From Pseudevernia furfuracea (Eukaryota > Ascomycota > Lecanoromycetes > Lecanorales > Parmeliaceae), in assembly GCA_022315425.1 (NCBI GenBank), contig JAIUPT010000013.1, positions 620,001 through 684,000 on the forward strand: a stretch of DNA of 64,000 bases, written 5' to 3'. The notes beneath the pieces were generated by a model. It saw only the letters and a program-made list of their open reading frames with translations. It did no database searches and was not told where the DNA came from. Positions 36,256 through 48,029 of this stretch are shown one piece after another (position 1 is the stretch's first letter; the number at the start of each line of letters is the position of its first letter). A program made the translations under genes and the position numbers.

Positions 36256-36823
36256 GATGTTAAGAACGAGGCTTAAAGTTCATAAACAGACGTATATTCG
36301 AGACGAGTTTCAAGTTCATGATCAAATATAAGATCAACGAATTATCTCTAAATACTATCAAGCGTTTAAAGCTTACTTTCGATATTTCACTTAAGACTAA
36401 TAGCTTCGAGTTTATAAATAAACTTAAATTAAAAGTTAATAGTTTTAAGTTTATTAAAAAGCGTAAAATCAACGATGCAGCGCTAATTAATATTAAATCT
36501 ATTCTTACGTTTAATATCTTAAATATTTAAAATTTAAAAGATATCGATAATAAGAAGAATACTTTTATTAAGATATGAAAATTGCGCGAATAACTCAAAT
36601 AAGCGAAAGAAAAATTGATATGCTTGATAATAACTCTATCGACGATTCACGAGATTATAAAATCTCTTATTATTAAGACTTTATAAACGTCGACGTTATT
36701 TAAGATAACAGTAAAGTTATAATTATTTTTAAATATAAGTTATTAAGAGATTATAAATAAAACGAGATAATTAAGAGAAATAAAAGAATTTTATAAAACG
36801 AACGTTAGAGACGTGTAAATCTT
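36256..36823. repeat. RIP-degraded AT-rich DNA
   Basis: Continuation of the degraded repeat between solo LTR D and the 5' LTR of Element I. The open frames here are by-products of low stop density in a biased sequence. Confidence 0.6.
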
Positions 36824-37039
36824 TGTTATAGAACGTTAAGACTTGAAAGTCTTTGACAAGGGCCTAACGTCAAGACTCGAAAGTCTTTAATAGATATGAC
36901 TCGAAGATTCTTGTCATAAACTAAAGAGACTAGAACGTTCTTGCCCTAGCTTTTTAACAATCATATACTTAGTCTCCGTATTCTTTATAGAGAATAAAGC
37001 ATCTTTTTACACACTTAATCGTGCATCTTTACTCTAGCA
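36824..37039 (+). repeat. Element I 5' LTR (216 bp)
   Basis: Starts TGTTATAGAACG and ends CTCTAGCA. It matches the 3' LTR except for RIP-type transitions and an extra 34 bp, a tandem duplication of an AACGT(T/C)AAGACTTGAAAG-containing unit, which accounts exactly for the 216 versus 182 bp lengths. Confidence 0.85.
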
Positions 37040-38909
37040 ACATAATAATAACATTATTATTACTTATTAGCTATATCGATTAGAAGTTTTTTCATTATTT
37101 GCTTCCGCTATTCGTTTTTATTGCTTTATTAATTGTCGTTTTGCTTAAAGCCTTGTTAGAGCTCTCGTCAAGCTAATTTATTATATTTAGATTGATTAGA
37201 TTATCATAACACTAGACCATATCAAAGTTATAACAGTCTTTCGAATTAACGACTTCATTAAGACTAAATATTCTCACGTCTCTTTGCTGAAGTCTTCTAT
37301 AAAAGACTACGTTCATTACATCATCATCCGTCTTCTCAGATCTATATAAACTCAGTCTATATAAGCTTAGTCTGAAGTCTCTGACAGAGATCAACGTGCT
37401 CGAGCACGTTTCGAATCGATTGATCAGCTCACTTGATCTTTTAATTAAACAATTAACAAGAGCACATTTCGTGCTGTCATTAAACGATTCACCGTCTTTA
37501 CATTTCAATTATTCGAACTATTAAGATCTTCTTCTGTTGATCACACTTCTACTAGTATATCGTTATCGACGAACATAAAAGACTCTTCTTTAGATTCGTC
37601 TAAGCTTCGCTTAACTTCATATTTTATAATCGATACTTCAGATATCTCACGAAGCATAATGAGTGATAGAAACAATATTCTCAACTTATCTGCGATAGAT
37701 ATAACACTCTTTATAGTCATATAGCAAATAGTATAGATTAGTATATAAAACATAATATAAGATATAAAATCTATCTCGAAGACGCTAGACTTATCACGAT
37801 ATGATAAGCTGAGAGTCGAAAATCTTTGTTATTTCGATTTTGATTACGAGAGCGAGCACAATAACTTCATTGTTAACGTCGATCGTTACATTTATTATCG
37901 TGACATGTTTATTTAAATCGATCACATTAAGAATCTCGTTAAGACTCACGATGAAGCAGAAGTTCGATCTTTTATTACTTAGACTCTTCGAGATAATATC
38001 TTGATTTGATATTTAATCGAGTTTAACAAGCTTAAGAAAGACTTACTGCGAGAGACTATTATAAAACGCTAATATTAAACTCTTATTAAACGCTTCAGAG
38101 AGAAGGACTTCGAAGCTTAAAAAGTCTTAGATAGCTACTTCTATACCTTATAGAATATTAAGAATAATCGCACTTCTCGTTCTTACGTGTAAGACATTAT
38201 TAGACATATTAAGACAACACAGCTGTTATTATATAATCAACTCTTGCTTGTCTACATCAAAATGCACTACAAGTTTCGTATATATCTTACAGAGTCCTTG
38301 TCTATTATTATTCTTTCTAGCTTTCTTGAGTAACTCGATATCAAGATCAACGCGTTTTATAACATTGCTAGAGATAAATTAAGAGCTAATCGATAACAAT
38401 CTATTATATAACAGCAACTTAGCAGAATTAAGAATAAACAAGGTTAATATTCTTCTTAATTCAGATAATAGAAGATCGAACGTCAAATATCACTCAGACC
38501 TTTTATATCGTCTTTTTAAGATCAATATTATTCGCGATCTTAATCGTCTTTTTAGAACTATCAGAGATCGTTCTACTCTTATTCAAATTACAATAATAAT
38601 TAATTTCAGTTATCTCAGCAGATTACTTCTATAAGTCGTCTATTATTTTAATCAAATCAAGAATACGATTTATCAAACTATCTTAATAGAAATAATTATT
38701 CGATACGATCGTCACAGAACGAATATATAAAGCAGAAGTTAGATTAAGATTCTAAATATTTATAGATACCTACCTATCTACGAAAGACTTCGTTGACAAT
38801 AATAGATCGCGTGCGATAGTCTATTAAGGATTCGAGAAAGTTAATAAAGCTAATTCGTTGAATAAGTATTCACTAGATTCTGAGATAGAGAAAGTTAAAA
38901 AAGACTTTT

Positions 38910-39177
38910 TGTTAGACTGGCTTATATAATATAGATATATATAAGACAGGCTAGGGTTATGTAGCAATGTGAACTTAGCGAAGATATATATATTGCGTAT
39001 AGTATATCTAATAGTAAGACTAATTCTTAAGGAAGGAAAATGGGAAACTTCGGGGCATGGCCCTCTTAAGCTTCTCACGCCAAGGATCCGCTTGGCATGC
39101 GTATGCCAAGCGATTCGGTTACGCTCGGCAACCTCCGGGCTCATGCGACAGCTGTCCTCTTGGTCCCGCTGCTAACA
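38910..39177 (-). mobile_element. Solo LTR B inside Element I (268 bp), little RIP damage
   Basis: Ends TGTTAGACTGG ... GCTGCTAACA, flanked by exact TSD CTTTT (38905-38909 and 39178-39182). It is the same family as the LTRs of Element II but clearly more GC-rich, with stretches such as GGGGCATGGCCCTC intact, so it escaped most RIP. Strand is given as the orientation of Element II's coding sequence. Confidence 0.88.
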
Positions 39178-41196
39178 CTTTTACGATAACGAGAACTTAT
39201 TCTATTACTATTTTCGAGAGAACGAAGATTTATATTAATCTGAAGCTTACTTCGCAAGCTTTACTCAGTCTTTAAATTCTTTTAAAATTCTTACTTCTCG
39301 TCGTTATTATGCTCAATTCTTCTCAAATAATATTCTTTATAAGCATATACGAGACGATTATCAATTGCTTCTGAATTCTTCGGCAAAGTCTTCGACAAAG
39401 TCTTCATTGAATCAGATTTATTATATAGTTGAAATTATCGAGTCGACTACTCAAAAACCTTTCACAGTCGTCGAGATCTCTCGATATCTGCTGAGACTTT
39501 ATTATTCTCTTCGTGCGATAATCAAACTCAGCTCACGTTTCATTGCGAAGCTAATATGTTAAGACACTAAATGCTTAATGACTCTAATAGATCGTGCTTT
39601 TCTTCGAATCTAACTCTTAAAGCATCGAATCTTGCTTAAGAATATCTCTCTTATCGTTCGCGAAATAGACTCGAATAAGCATATTACGACTGAATTCGTT
39701 AATCTCGATCTTTATATTTTAGAATATTATAACGTTGACGATAGATCTATAAAAGTCTTACTTAGATATCAAGCTTTTGTTATAAATAATTTGAGAGCAA
39801 AGATGCTCATCGAAATAAATATTTTAAACTTTAAGAATATTGATCTGATTATCTTAACTCGCATCGAACACATTAAAAACTACTTTATAGTCTTTGAACT
39901 CAATATGAAATCGTCAATAAGAGTCTTTATTCAATAAAGCGTGATACTCGATGAATCTATTACGATTTCAGCTTATTCGCAAATAACGATATTAATTGCA
40001 CTCATGAAGCTACTCTTCGATAATTACGTCTTTGAGTCTATTGATAAATGCTCTGTTGCTCTATTTGTTATCGTTATGAACTCATCGTTTTATATAGTGC
40101 TGACACGTAATAACTTCGATAAATCGATTCATCTTCTTAAGAGACTTCAAGTAGAATTCGTGATGAATTTAAAGATCGATGAATACTATTATCTGCAGAA
40201 TATCGAATAAGAAATAACAGTTAAGCTATTAAGACAGAGTCATTAAAAAGCTTGAGCTACAAAAGTCTTCGTTATGTTAATCTTAAATCGATCTGACGAA
40301 GTCTTTAACAAATAATTCTTAAAGATCGTGTTATCTAGTGAAGTAATAGTTTATAAAACAACTTAGATAGCGACTCAACTGACTGCTGTCGTAAAGAAAT
40401 TTATAAAGATTTAAATTAATAAGAGAGAAGCTGTTAAACTCTTATAAGAAGATTAAATACGTATATTATTACGCGTTAACTAAGAATCAAAGATTATAGA
40501 GAAGTCTAAGATTTACTCTCTAAATATCAAGAATCGTACGATAATCGATAAGATCTTCGATAAATTGCAGACATAAGAGAGACTAAAATATATCAAGTAA
40601 CTCACGTTATTCTATTATTCGATCTTTGTGATTTATAAGACTCTATTAAATAACACTAAGTATAATCGCTCAGTAATAAAGATCAGAAGACTTAATTAAA
40701 TGTTTATTCGAGATGCTTATTCTCTTTCGTCTCAGTCTGAAATTATTACTTTGATCTTTAAATGTGTCTACGTGATATATGTTAACGAAGTCTTATTCTT
40801 TTATTAATAACGTGTATATTCTTTAGATCGATATAAATAGATAGTCGTCACATATCGAGATCAGAAGATCTTTAATGTGTCTCTTATAAATTATTATAAT
40901 TCATTAATCTATATTCAACGTCAGATAGATCGTTTACTTCGATTCTTTAAGAAGTTTATTAAAGACTACGTCGATGACATTATAATCTTCTCAAGAATCT
41001 TATTGAAGTATATCTCTTATTTACGTTAAGTACTCGTTCTTTTTAAGCGAATTGAAGTGATCTTAAAATTATTTAAACTATTTTTAGAGTATCTCAACGT
41101 TTAATTACTTGATCAACGAATAAATTTCTTTGAGTTATCGACTTCTGCGAAACGTCTAACTGTTATTAATAAACTTAGATTTTCGATTACTCTGTC

Positions 41197-43383
41197 TGTT
41201 AGAATTAGTATAGAGTCAAGTCATGTAGATGTATAAAATGAGACAACTAGATACAGAACAACTATATACTGAGAGAGAAGATCATATATATATGGCTAAG
41301 TGAACCTGTCAAGGCACGCTAAGTCTAAAAGGGATAGTGTGTCAACAAAGGAATGCTAACACAGGCAGGTGTCACCAAGGGATGCGGGGTACGCTCGTAA
41401 CACTACCCCCCCCCTCCGAAAAGACATGTCCTCATGGCTGTACTAGAGTCGTTCGCTATGCATACAGGAAGAAAGACAAAAAAGCAGAAGCATGGTGTAT
41501 GGGGGAACCCGCCGGCGCAATCCTCAGCCGCAGTGCTGTTTTCAAGTCGGCCGATGACGTCTTGGCGATGCCATGTCGCTAGCATGACGTTATGCGGTCG
41601 CAGGGGTGCTGAAATGGCCTCCATTGGTGAAGAATTGAAGAAATGGTGACCAAAAAAGGTTTTTAGTGTAGACTGGGCAGCTGATATCGAATTTGCGGCC
41701 GGAGAAGAAATCCAGAAATGAAGGCCTGTGATTGGCTGAGGCCTTTCGAAACGTCCGAACCTTAATCTTAAATCAATATCAAATCCTTCTGAGGCAGGTG
41801 AGTTGTTTTCTCCTTGGGACCAAATCCACCGAGGGCGACGACGTCATCAACAACACGCTTCGGGCCTCCGGCTATGGCGTCGTCGACAGTCATAGACTAT
41901 AGCTCGGGGGGAGGCGAAGAAGGTAGCTGTCATATGGCGTTGTTGTTAAATGAGAAGTCGCTGAGCATTCGAATTTGCCTGAGTGAAAAACGAGTCTTTG
42001 GCCTGGAATCGCTCAAAAACACCATGTCCGAGGTTTGACCGGATCGCATGCTGATTTGAGTGCGCTAGCCGAATGCAGCCTAGCCAGAGTTGTTCAACAT
42101 TGTTTTGTCCATGTTGTCCATGCTGTTCATGCTGTTCATACTTGCAGCAGCCATATTGCCTTATCCATGTTGTTCATGTCTGCTGCAGCCCTGTCCATGT
42201 AGAATCGAAGAAATCTATCGTATGTATCGACATCAATTCCCGCTGACAGCCTATTCTGAAAGTATTCTTATTCTGCTCCTAAGCTCTTGTCATCAAATAT
42301 TCACCTTCTTCATGTTCTGACCATAGCCTCTTGTTATTCGACGTCCGTCGCTGTGTTGTTTCATAGTGCTATTCATTGCATTCATTCGCTTCGTAAGCCT
42401 ATCGCTTCGACTGTCGATGTCTCATCAATACTAAGTTCTTGACACTCGTTCTAAGATCGATAGCGAGTACTTCGCGAATGATCTATCTGACATAAATTAC
42501 GCTCGTAACTCAAGCGTCTGATTCGTAGAATTTGTGTTATAATTCGTTATGATCGTGAAAATAATAGAAAGGGGGAAGAAAAAAGAATCGAATGTGTTAT
42601 GTCATTGTAGCAGACTCACTTTTCGTGTTTATATCTCAAATTAATCTTAATGTGAATGTCGATTTTCTTTGTTCTTATCTAAATTCCTTATTTGCTGACC
42701 GTTTGACACCTCGCAAAGAATGTGAGTGCTCTGAAGAATATTGTTTGCGATGATATGTTGAGAAATTCAGATATGAAGCTCAGACGGGTTTAGAAATGAG
42801 GCTTTCTTTTCGTGTTGTGTGGTCGATATACTTAGTGAAGAGGTCGTTCGTTTGCTGTTTCGAATCTAATCTCGTTATCTTATAATAGACTCGCTGTGAG
42901 GTGAGAAGAAGACGATTTCTTTGCGATTCGTTAGTCGTATAAATAATTTAGTAACTTCTTTATCCCTTGCTCACTATATATAAGACGATTTCATTATGAT
43001 TTCTTTTGTCGTATGATAATCAGACTCAGAGATACGATGTCTCAATTGTCGATATTGATCTCAATTCGAAGATGTCTTGGTCTCACTTAGTCTTCTTGAT
43101 AAAGCTTCTGTTAGTATACTTATTTGAATTCGCTTACTATCAAAAAAACGAATAAAGTGAGAGTGATCTAGTTGTAGTGTTAGAATTAGTATAGAGTCAA
43201 GTCATGTAGATGTATAAAATGAGACAACTAGATACAGAACAACTATATACTGAGAGAGAAGATCATATATATATGGCTAAGTGAACCTGTCAAGGCACGC
43301 TAAGTCTAAAAGGGATAGTGTGTCAACAAAGGAATGCTAACACAGGTAGATGTCATCAAGGGATGCGGGGTACGCTCGTAACA
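41197..43383 (-). mobile_element. Element III: short non-autonomous LTR element (2187 bp) nested in Element I
   Basis: Two 206-bp LTRs (41197-41402 and 43178-43383) start TGTTAGAATT and end CTCGTAACA. They differ at only three sites I could see, all C/T or G/A. Exact TSD CTGTC at 41192-41196 and 43384-43388. It sits between the reverse-transcriptase and RNase H regions of Element I. A G-rich purine tract on the minus strand (41404-41418) abuts the left LTR, as a polypurine tract should, so the element runs on the minus strand. The 1.8-kb interior has no recognisable gag or pol; it holds a CATGTTGTC-like short tandem repeat (about 42099-42200). TRIM-like or internally deleted. Confidence 0.85.
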
Positions 43384-44367
43384 CTGTCAACTCTCGAAAT
43401 CTATCTTAATATAACTGAGTATCTTCGCAATTACATCGCGTGATACGCTTAAATCGTCAGATCTCTTTAGAATCGAAAGATCGAGCTATTAAAACCTTTT
43501 TTAAAGAAAGATCGTGAACGAAAGTTCTTTTCAGCAATTACTAGACTTTTAAATTCTATAATAAATAAATTACTCTCGTTTAAGACGCTTCAAGAAGCTC
43601 TTAATAAATCTTTTTATCTAATTTATTTTAATTCTTATTAAATCTTATATATCGATATTAATGCTTTTAAGAATTTCGACTTTAAAGTAATTATCTATTA
43701 TGACTGAGAAGAGACTATCAAGATCTCTTAAAACTTTAAATCTCACTTTTTACAAAATTCGATAGCTGTTAAGAATTACACTATCTCTCAGCAACGTATT
43801 AAAATTCGTTTTATTATGTTTCTAAGCAGACTTTTTATTAGTGTTAAACGAAATTATTAATTAACAGAGCTAAAGGTCGCTGAACTAGTATAAGCTATCA
43901 AAAAAATACGATATCTAATTAAATCCTTCAAGACGAAGATTGTGATTTATACGAATTATTCGACGACTATAGACATCGTTAAGCAATCATCTCTATCTAT
44001 AAATTTTATTATTCGTCTCAATCTACGACTTATAAAAGCGTCTTAATATCTTTAACGTTTTGAACTTAATGTTAAACACAAGTCTAATAAACGAAACGTT
44101 ATTTTAGATGTCTTATCGCGTCTTTTTAATATCAATAAACACTTAATTTCATCAGATCACGCTAAACTCGATGTGCTTTATAACTATATCTACATTATTA
44201 ACCTTGTCGAGATAAATAAGAATCTCAAGGTGCGCATTATGAAAGACTATCAGATCGACCCTTTCTGAATTAAGACCCTTATTATATTATACAAAGAGAT
44301 CTCATATAACGACGAGAACGTCGTTAAGCTCCCTTTTATGTTGAAAAAGAAAGTGTTATAATATTCA

Positions 44368-44527
44368 GATCAATCTAAAGCTACTATATATCTGCAATAA
44401 GATTCGAATTAGTTATCTGCTGCGAAAGCCTTTCGCAGATCTTTAGATCAATCTAATTAATCTAAAGCTACTATACATCTATAATAAGATTCTCAGTTAT
44501 CTGCTGCGAAAGCCTCTCGCAGATCTA
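44368..44527. repeat. Tandem duplicated hairpin-bearing segment within Element I
   Basis: Two imperfect copies (about 44370-44443 and 44458-44526) share AATCTAAAGCTACTATA, then TTATCTGCTGCGAAAGCCT, each with the palindrome CTGCGAAAGCCTTTCGCAG (one base changed in the second). It interrupts the frame between the RNase H and integrase regions, so it is an insertion or local expansion of unknown type. Confidence 0.6.
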
Positions 44528-45389
44528 ATTAATCTGAAGTCTCTGTCAGACATCTAATCTATTATGTTGATAAGGTCACGAAAATAAGACGTCTCTATAT
44601 ATCTGAATCGATAATAAAGAATATCTTGAACGTTACGTATACTTCAAAAGATTATATAAGATTTGCGCGTTGCTATGAGCGAATATCAAAATCATGATAT
44701 ATTCGAAACTTGTCTCGTTATCTTAGAGACTACTTAAAGCATTGCTCGAAGTGTTTGATATATTAGACACGTCGACACTCACTCTACGACTCGATGTAAT
44801 CTATTTATAACCCTTCGATTTCGTTTTATATTTTAACTATCGACTTTATTCTCGCGATGTTATTGATCTTCGAAGGTCTCAACTATAGTATATCAATCAC
44901 TTATAAGTTTAATAAGAGATATATCTTTATGTCAAATAAAACTACTTGAACTGTCGCTTAATAAACTGCAGCGCTTATTAAACGTTTAAAACTAGAGAAC
45001 TAAGATATTCTTAAGACAATTTTATCGAATCGAGATTCGAAGTTTCTCTCTGAGCTATGAACTACGCTCTTCGATAAGCTCAACGTGAAACTACTATATT
45101 CAACAGTCTATTATTTATAAATTAATAATCAAAGTAAGCGTACGAATCAGACTACGAAAATTATGTTACGCTTCTTCGTGACAGAATTAGATAGATTAGA
45201 GCTATGATCAAGAATCTTATCGCGTATTCAGTCAATACTTAATTTAAGCATATCGACTTTAACTAAGAAGTCACTTAATGAGATCAATTATAATTTCAAA
45301 TTTAATTAATCTTTGAACCTTGTCGCTGCTTCAGCAAGCCCTAAATTAAAGTCTTTTATAGCCTCTATTAACGCCGCTGATATACTAGT

Positions 45390-45597
45390 GCTAGGGTACT
45401 GGCCCAGTATGGTGGTGTGTGAAAGACTTGTCTTCTACTCTAGCTAGAAGGCTACTTTTGTAGGGAATACATCGGAGACGCTAGTATCAGCATGGCCTAG
45501 TCTCTCCTCTTTCTTTAAGGCAAGAGTCTTCTTGTAGAAGGCTTCCGATCGGAAGTTACATGCGGAAGGCTTTCGATCCTATCATAACAACAAGTCT
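45390..45597. mobile_element. Small, weakly RIPed insertion in the Element I integrase region
   Basis: About 200 bp of distinctly higher GC breaks the integrase-to-chromodomain reading. Near its left end GCTGATATACTAG mirrors GCTAGTATCAGC at about 45485-45496, an inverted repeat. No clean TSD was found; class unknown. Confidence 0.45.
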
Positions 45598-46536
45598 TTA
45601 TCAGCATAAGTGCTAAGTATTATTATGATAAGAATTATACGTCAAAGTATTTTAAGAAAGAAATATCAGTCTTCTTACGTCTTCACAAAGAGTATAATAT
45701 TCTTATTAACGTTTTGATTATCAAGAAACTTGATCAGCAGTATACGAGATCCTTTAAGATTCTTAAGAAGATCGATCGTCTCGCTTATAAGCTCGATATC
45801 TTTACGCACTAACGTATATATCTCATCGTCACGATAATTATACTAAAGTCTATATCAGACTCAAATTCGTATAAGCGCTTTATGTTATTTTAGTCTGACT
45901 TCGTCTACGTTAAGAAGAACACTACTGTCTCGAAGTTTTAAAAAGTTAATCGAATTATAAATAAGCGAGAAGATCGCTACTTATTACGATAAAAAGAATA
46001 AGACTCTCAGCACGATCAATGAAGAACAAAGTCTCAGCTAAGTAATACTTTCGATCTTATCAAAGACTATAAGAATCGTTAAAGAACTATAAGAAACGAG
46101 AAGACTTAGCGTTTAAGATTACAACTTTAAAAGATCTCACAGTTAAATCGATCTAAGAAAGACTTCGATAAGAAGAAAGTCTCGAATAGATCGTTACTAA
46201 AAATCTCGAAAATTATCAAATCTCATGACACTACGTCGCGAGCTTCAGAATCTTAACGATTAATGACTGTTAAAATCCCGTCGAAGACTTTTAAGTCTTT
46301 CACAATAAGAATCTTATCGAATAAATAGTGATCTAACTAATCGTCTCTATCGATCAAAACGAAATCTCTTAAAATTCATTATTATTACTTATACATCTTC
46401 TCACGTAACATATATAACAACATATATTACTTGCGAAAGACTTTCCTTCTCTGCACTCTAGACTATCTACTATAATATGCTTTCGCACTATCACGTCGTC
46501 GACGAAAACGTCAGATAATTTCTATTTGTGACATGT

Positions 46537-46718
46537 TGTTATAGAACGTCAAGGCTCGAAAGTCTTTGATAGATATAACTCGAAGGCCCTTGCTATGGGC
46601 TGAAGAGGCTAGAACGTTCTTGCCCTAGCTTTCTAACAATTATATACTTAGTCTTCGTATTCTTTATAGAGAATAGAGCATCTTTCTACACACTTAATCG
46701 TGCATCTTTATTCTAGCA
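46537..46718 (+). repeat. Element I 3' LTR (182 bp)
   Basis: Starts TGTTATAGAACG and ends TTCTAGCA; single copy of the unit that is duplicated in the 5' LTR. Followed by the TSD ATCTT. Confidence 0.85.
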
Positions 46719-47760
46719 ATCTTGATAAGAATTAATAATAATATCGTCGCGCGACTATATAACAACTTTTTATCTCTATCGAATTACTTATTCTATTATA
46801 ACGAAATATCTATATTAAGTTTAAAGATCTAAAAAGTCGTTAATTTTATAAATTTTAATAAACTTAGAAATAATAAAGACGAGATCGTGAATCATATTAA
46901 ATTCAAGATTTCGAATATAAAATAAGAATCGTATCGACTAGTCGATCGAAATTCAGCTTTAACAATTTTTAATACGATTCAAATAAGTCTTAATTTATCT
47001 CAGCGATCTTTTAATGCAGTCTCAATTTCTAATTCAACGTATTTAACGTCTATTAACGTCGTCTTTTTTAATTTTATTATAACGATAATTTTAAATCTAT
47101 CAACTTTTAATATAAGATAGTTAAGTCTCGATTTATCTTAAATTTCTATAATATCAACTTTTAATTCGATTAAAAGCGTTTTCATAGATCTACGAAAATT
47201 CTTAACGTTTCTAATAAGAAATATATTATTTTTATTCTTTGTTATAACGATCAACTTAGAGATTCTTTTAAAAGACATTTCTTCTTTAAGTTTTTAAATA
47301 ACATTCGAAGTTCGAATAAACTTTAAACAATTTCGTATAGTTTTCAATTATATATTTAATTAATTATAAAATCAATTAATAAACGTCGAAAAGATAACAG
47401 CTATGTATAAATAAGAATCACGAATAATATCGAATTTCAGTGAAGAAAAGACATGTTTATATGAGATTTTAAGACGAAAGATGTGAATTAATAAAAGTTA
47501 TATTCTTCTTTATTAAATTAAATCTACGTTCTTAACACTTTTAATCTTAATACTTTAATGTTAAATTCATTATCAAAAATCTCAACACTTTCGAAACGAA
47601 CATATTTAATATTGATCTTCGAGAACGAATAGATCTTTCGAGAAGAGAATAACTGTTATAATTCTAAAAAGGAGAAAGTCTAGAAAGACTTAATATGGGA
47701 CTTATTAATATAGAATTCGATAATAGAATATCATTACACTTTTTTATCAAACTCAGAATT
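46719..47760. repeat. RIP-degraded AT-rich DNA between Elements I and II
   Basis: Strong RIP footprint, no intact frame and no protein motif that I could place. It may belong to the same older repeat seen left of Element I. Confidence 0.6.
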
Positions 47761-48029
47761 TGTTAGACTGACTTATATAATATAAATATATATAAGATAG
47801 ACTAGGATTGTATAACAATGTGAACTTAGCGAAGATATATATATTACGTATAGTATATCTAATAATAAGACTAATTCTTAAGAAAGAAAAATAAGAAACT
47901 TCGAGATATGACTCTTTTAAGCTTCTCACGTCAAGAATTCGCTTGATATGCGTATATCAAGCGATTCGATTACGCTCGATAATTCTCGAGCTTATACGAT
48001 AACTATTCTCTTGATTTCGTTATTAATAT
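47761..48029 (-). repeat. Element II LTR (left copy, about 269 bp)
   Basis: Begins TGTTAGACTGAC, ends TTATTAATA where the undamaged family end is CTGCTAACA. It is the most heavily RIP-mutated of the three family-B copies. On the element's own minus strand this is the 3' LTR. Confidence 0.85.

Larger units (their letters stand above)
36824..46718 (+). mobile_element. Element I: Ty3/gypsy LTR retrotransposon (chromovirus-like), RIP-degraded, with nested insertions
   Basis: Bounded by LTRs at 36824-37039 and 46537-46718, with a matching 5-bp TSD ATCTT at 36819-36823 and 46719-46723. Pol order on the plus strand, all with stops: protease-like region (39632-39937, KMLIEINIL... resembling the IGMDILG block), reverse transcriptase with the active-site motif YVDD at 40967-40978, RNase H region (43400-44200), integrase (44560-45370) and a chromodomain-like tail at about 45970-46050 whose damaged codons still read as RW-KG-GP-HDEW with RIP-type changes. 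It is split by solo LTR B (38910-39177), Element III (41197-43383) and smaller insertions near 44360-44560 and 45390-45597. It cannot encode proteins. Confidence 0.88.

Noticed and set aside
36260..36530. Open frames of about 70 codons on both strands
   Set aside because: They lie in RIPed DNA, are Lys/Asn/Ile/Leu-rich mirror frames of each other and show no motif; by-products of base bias.
41337..41649. Short frames at the left end of Element III
   Set aside because: They overlap the LTR and the purine tract; no gag or pol similarity.
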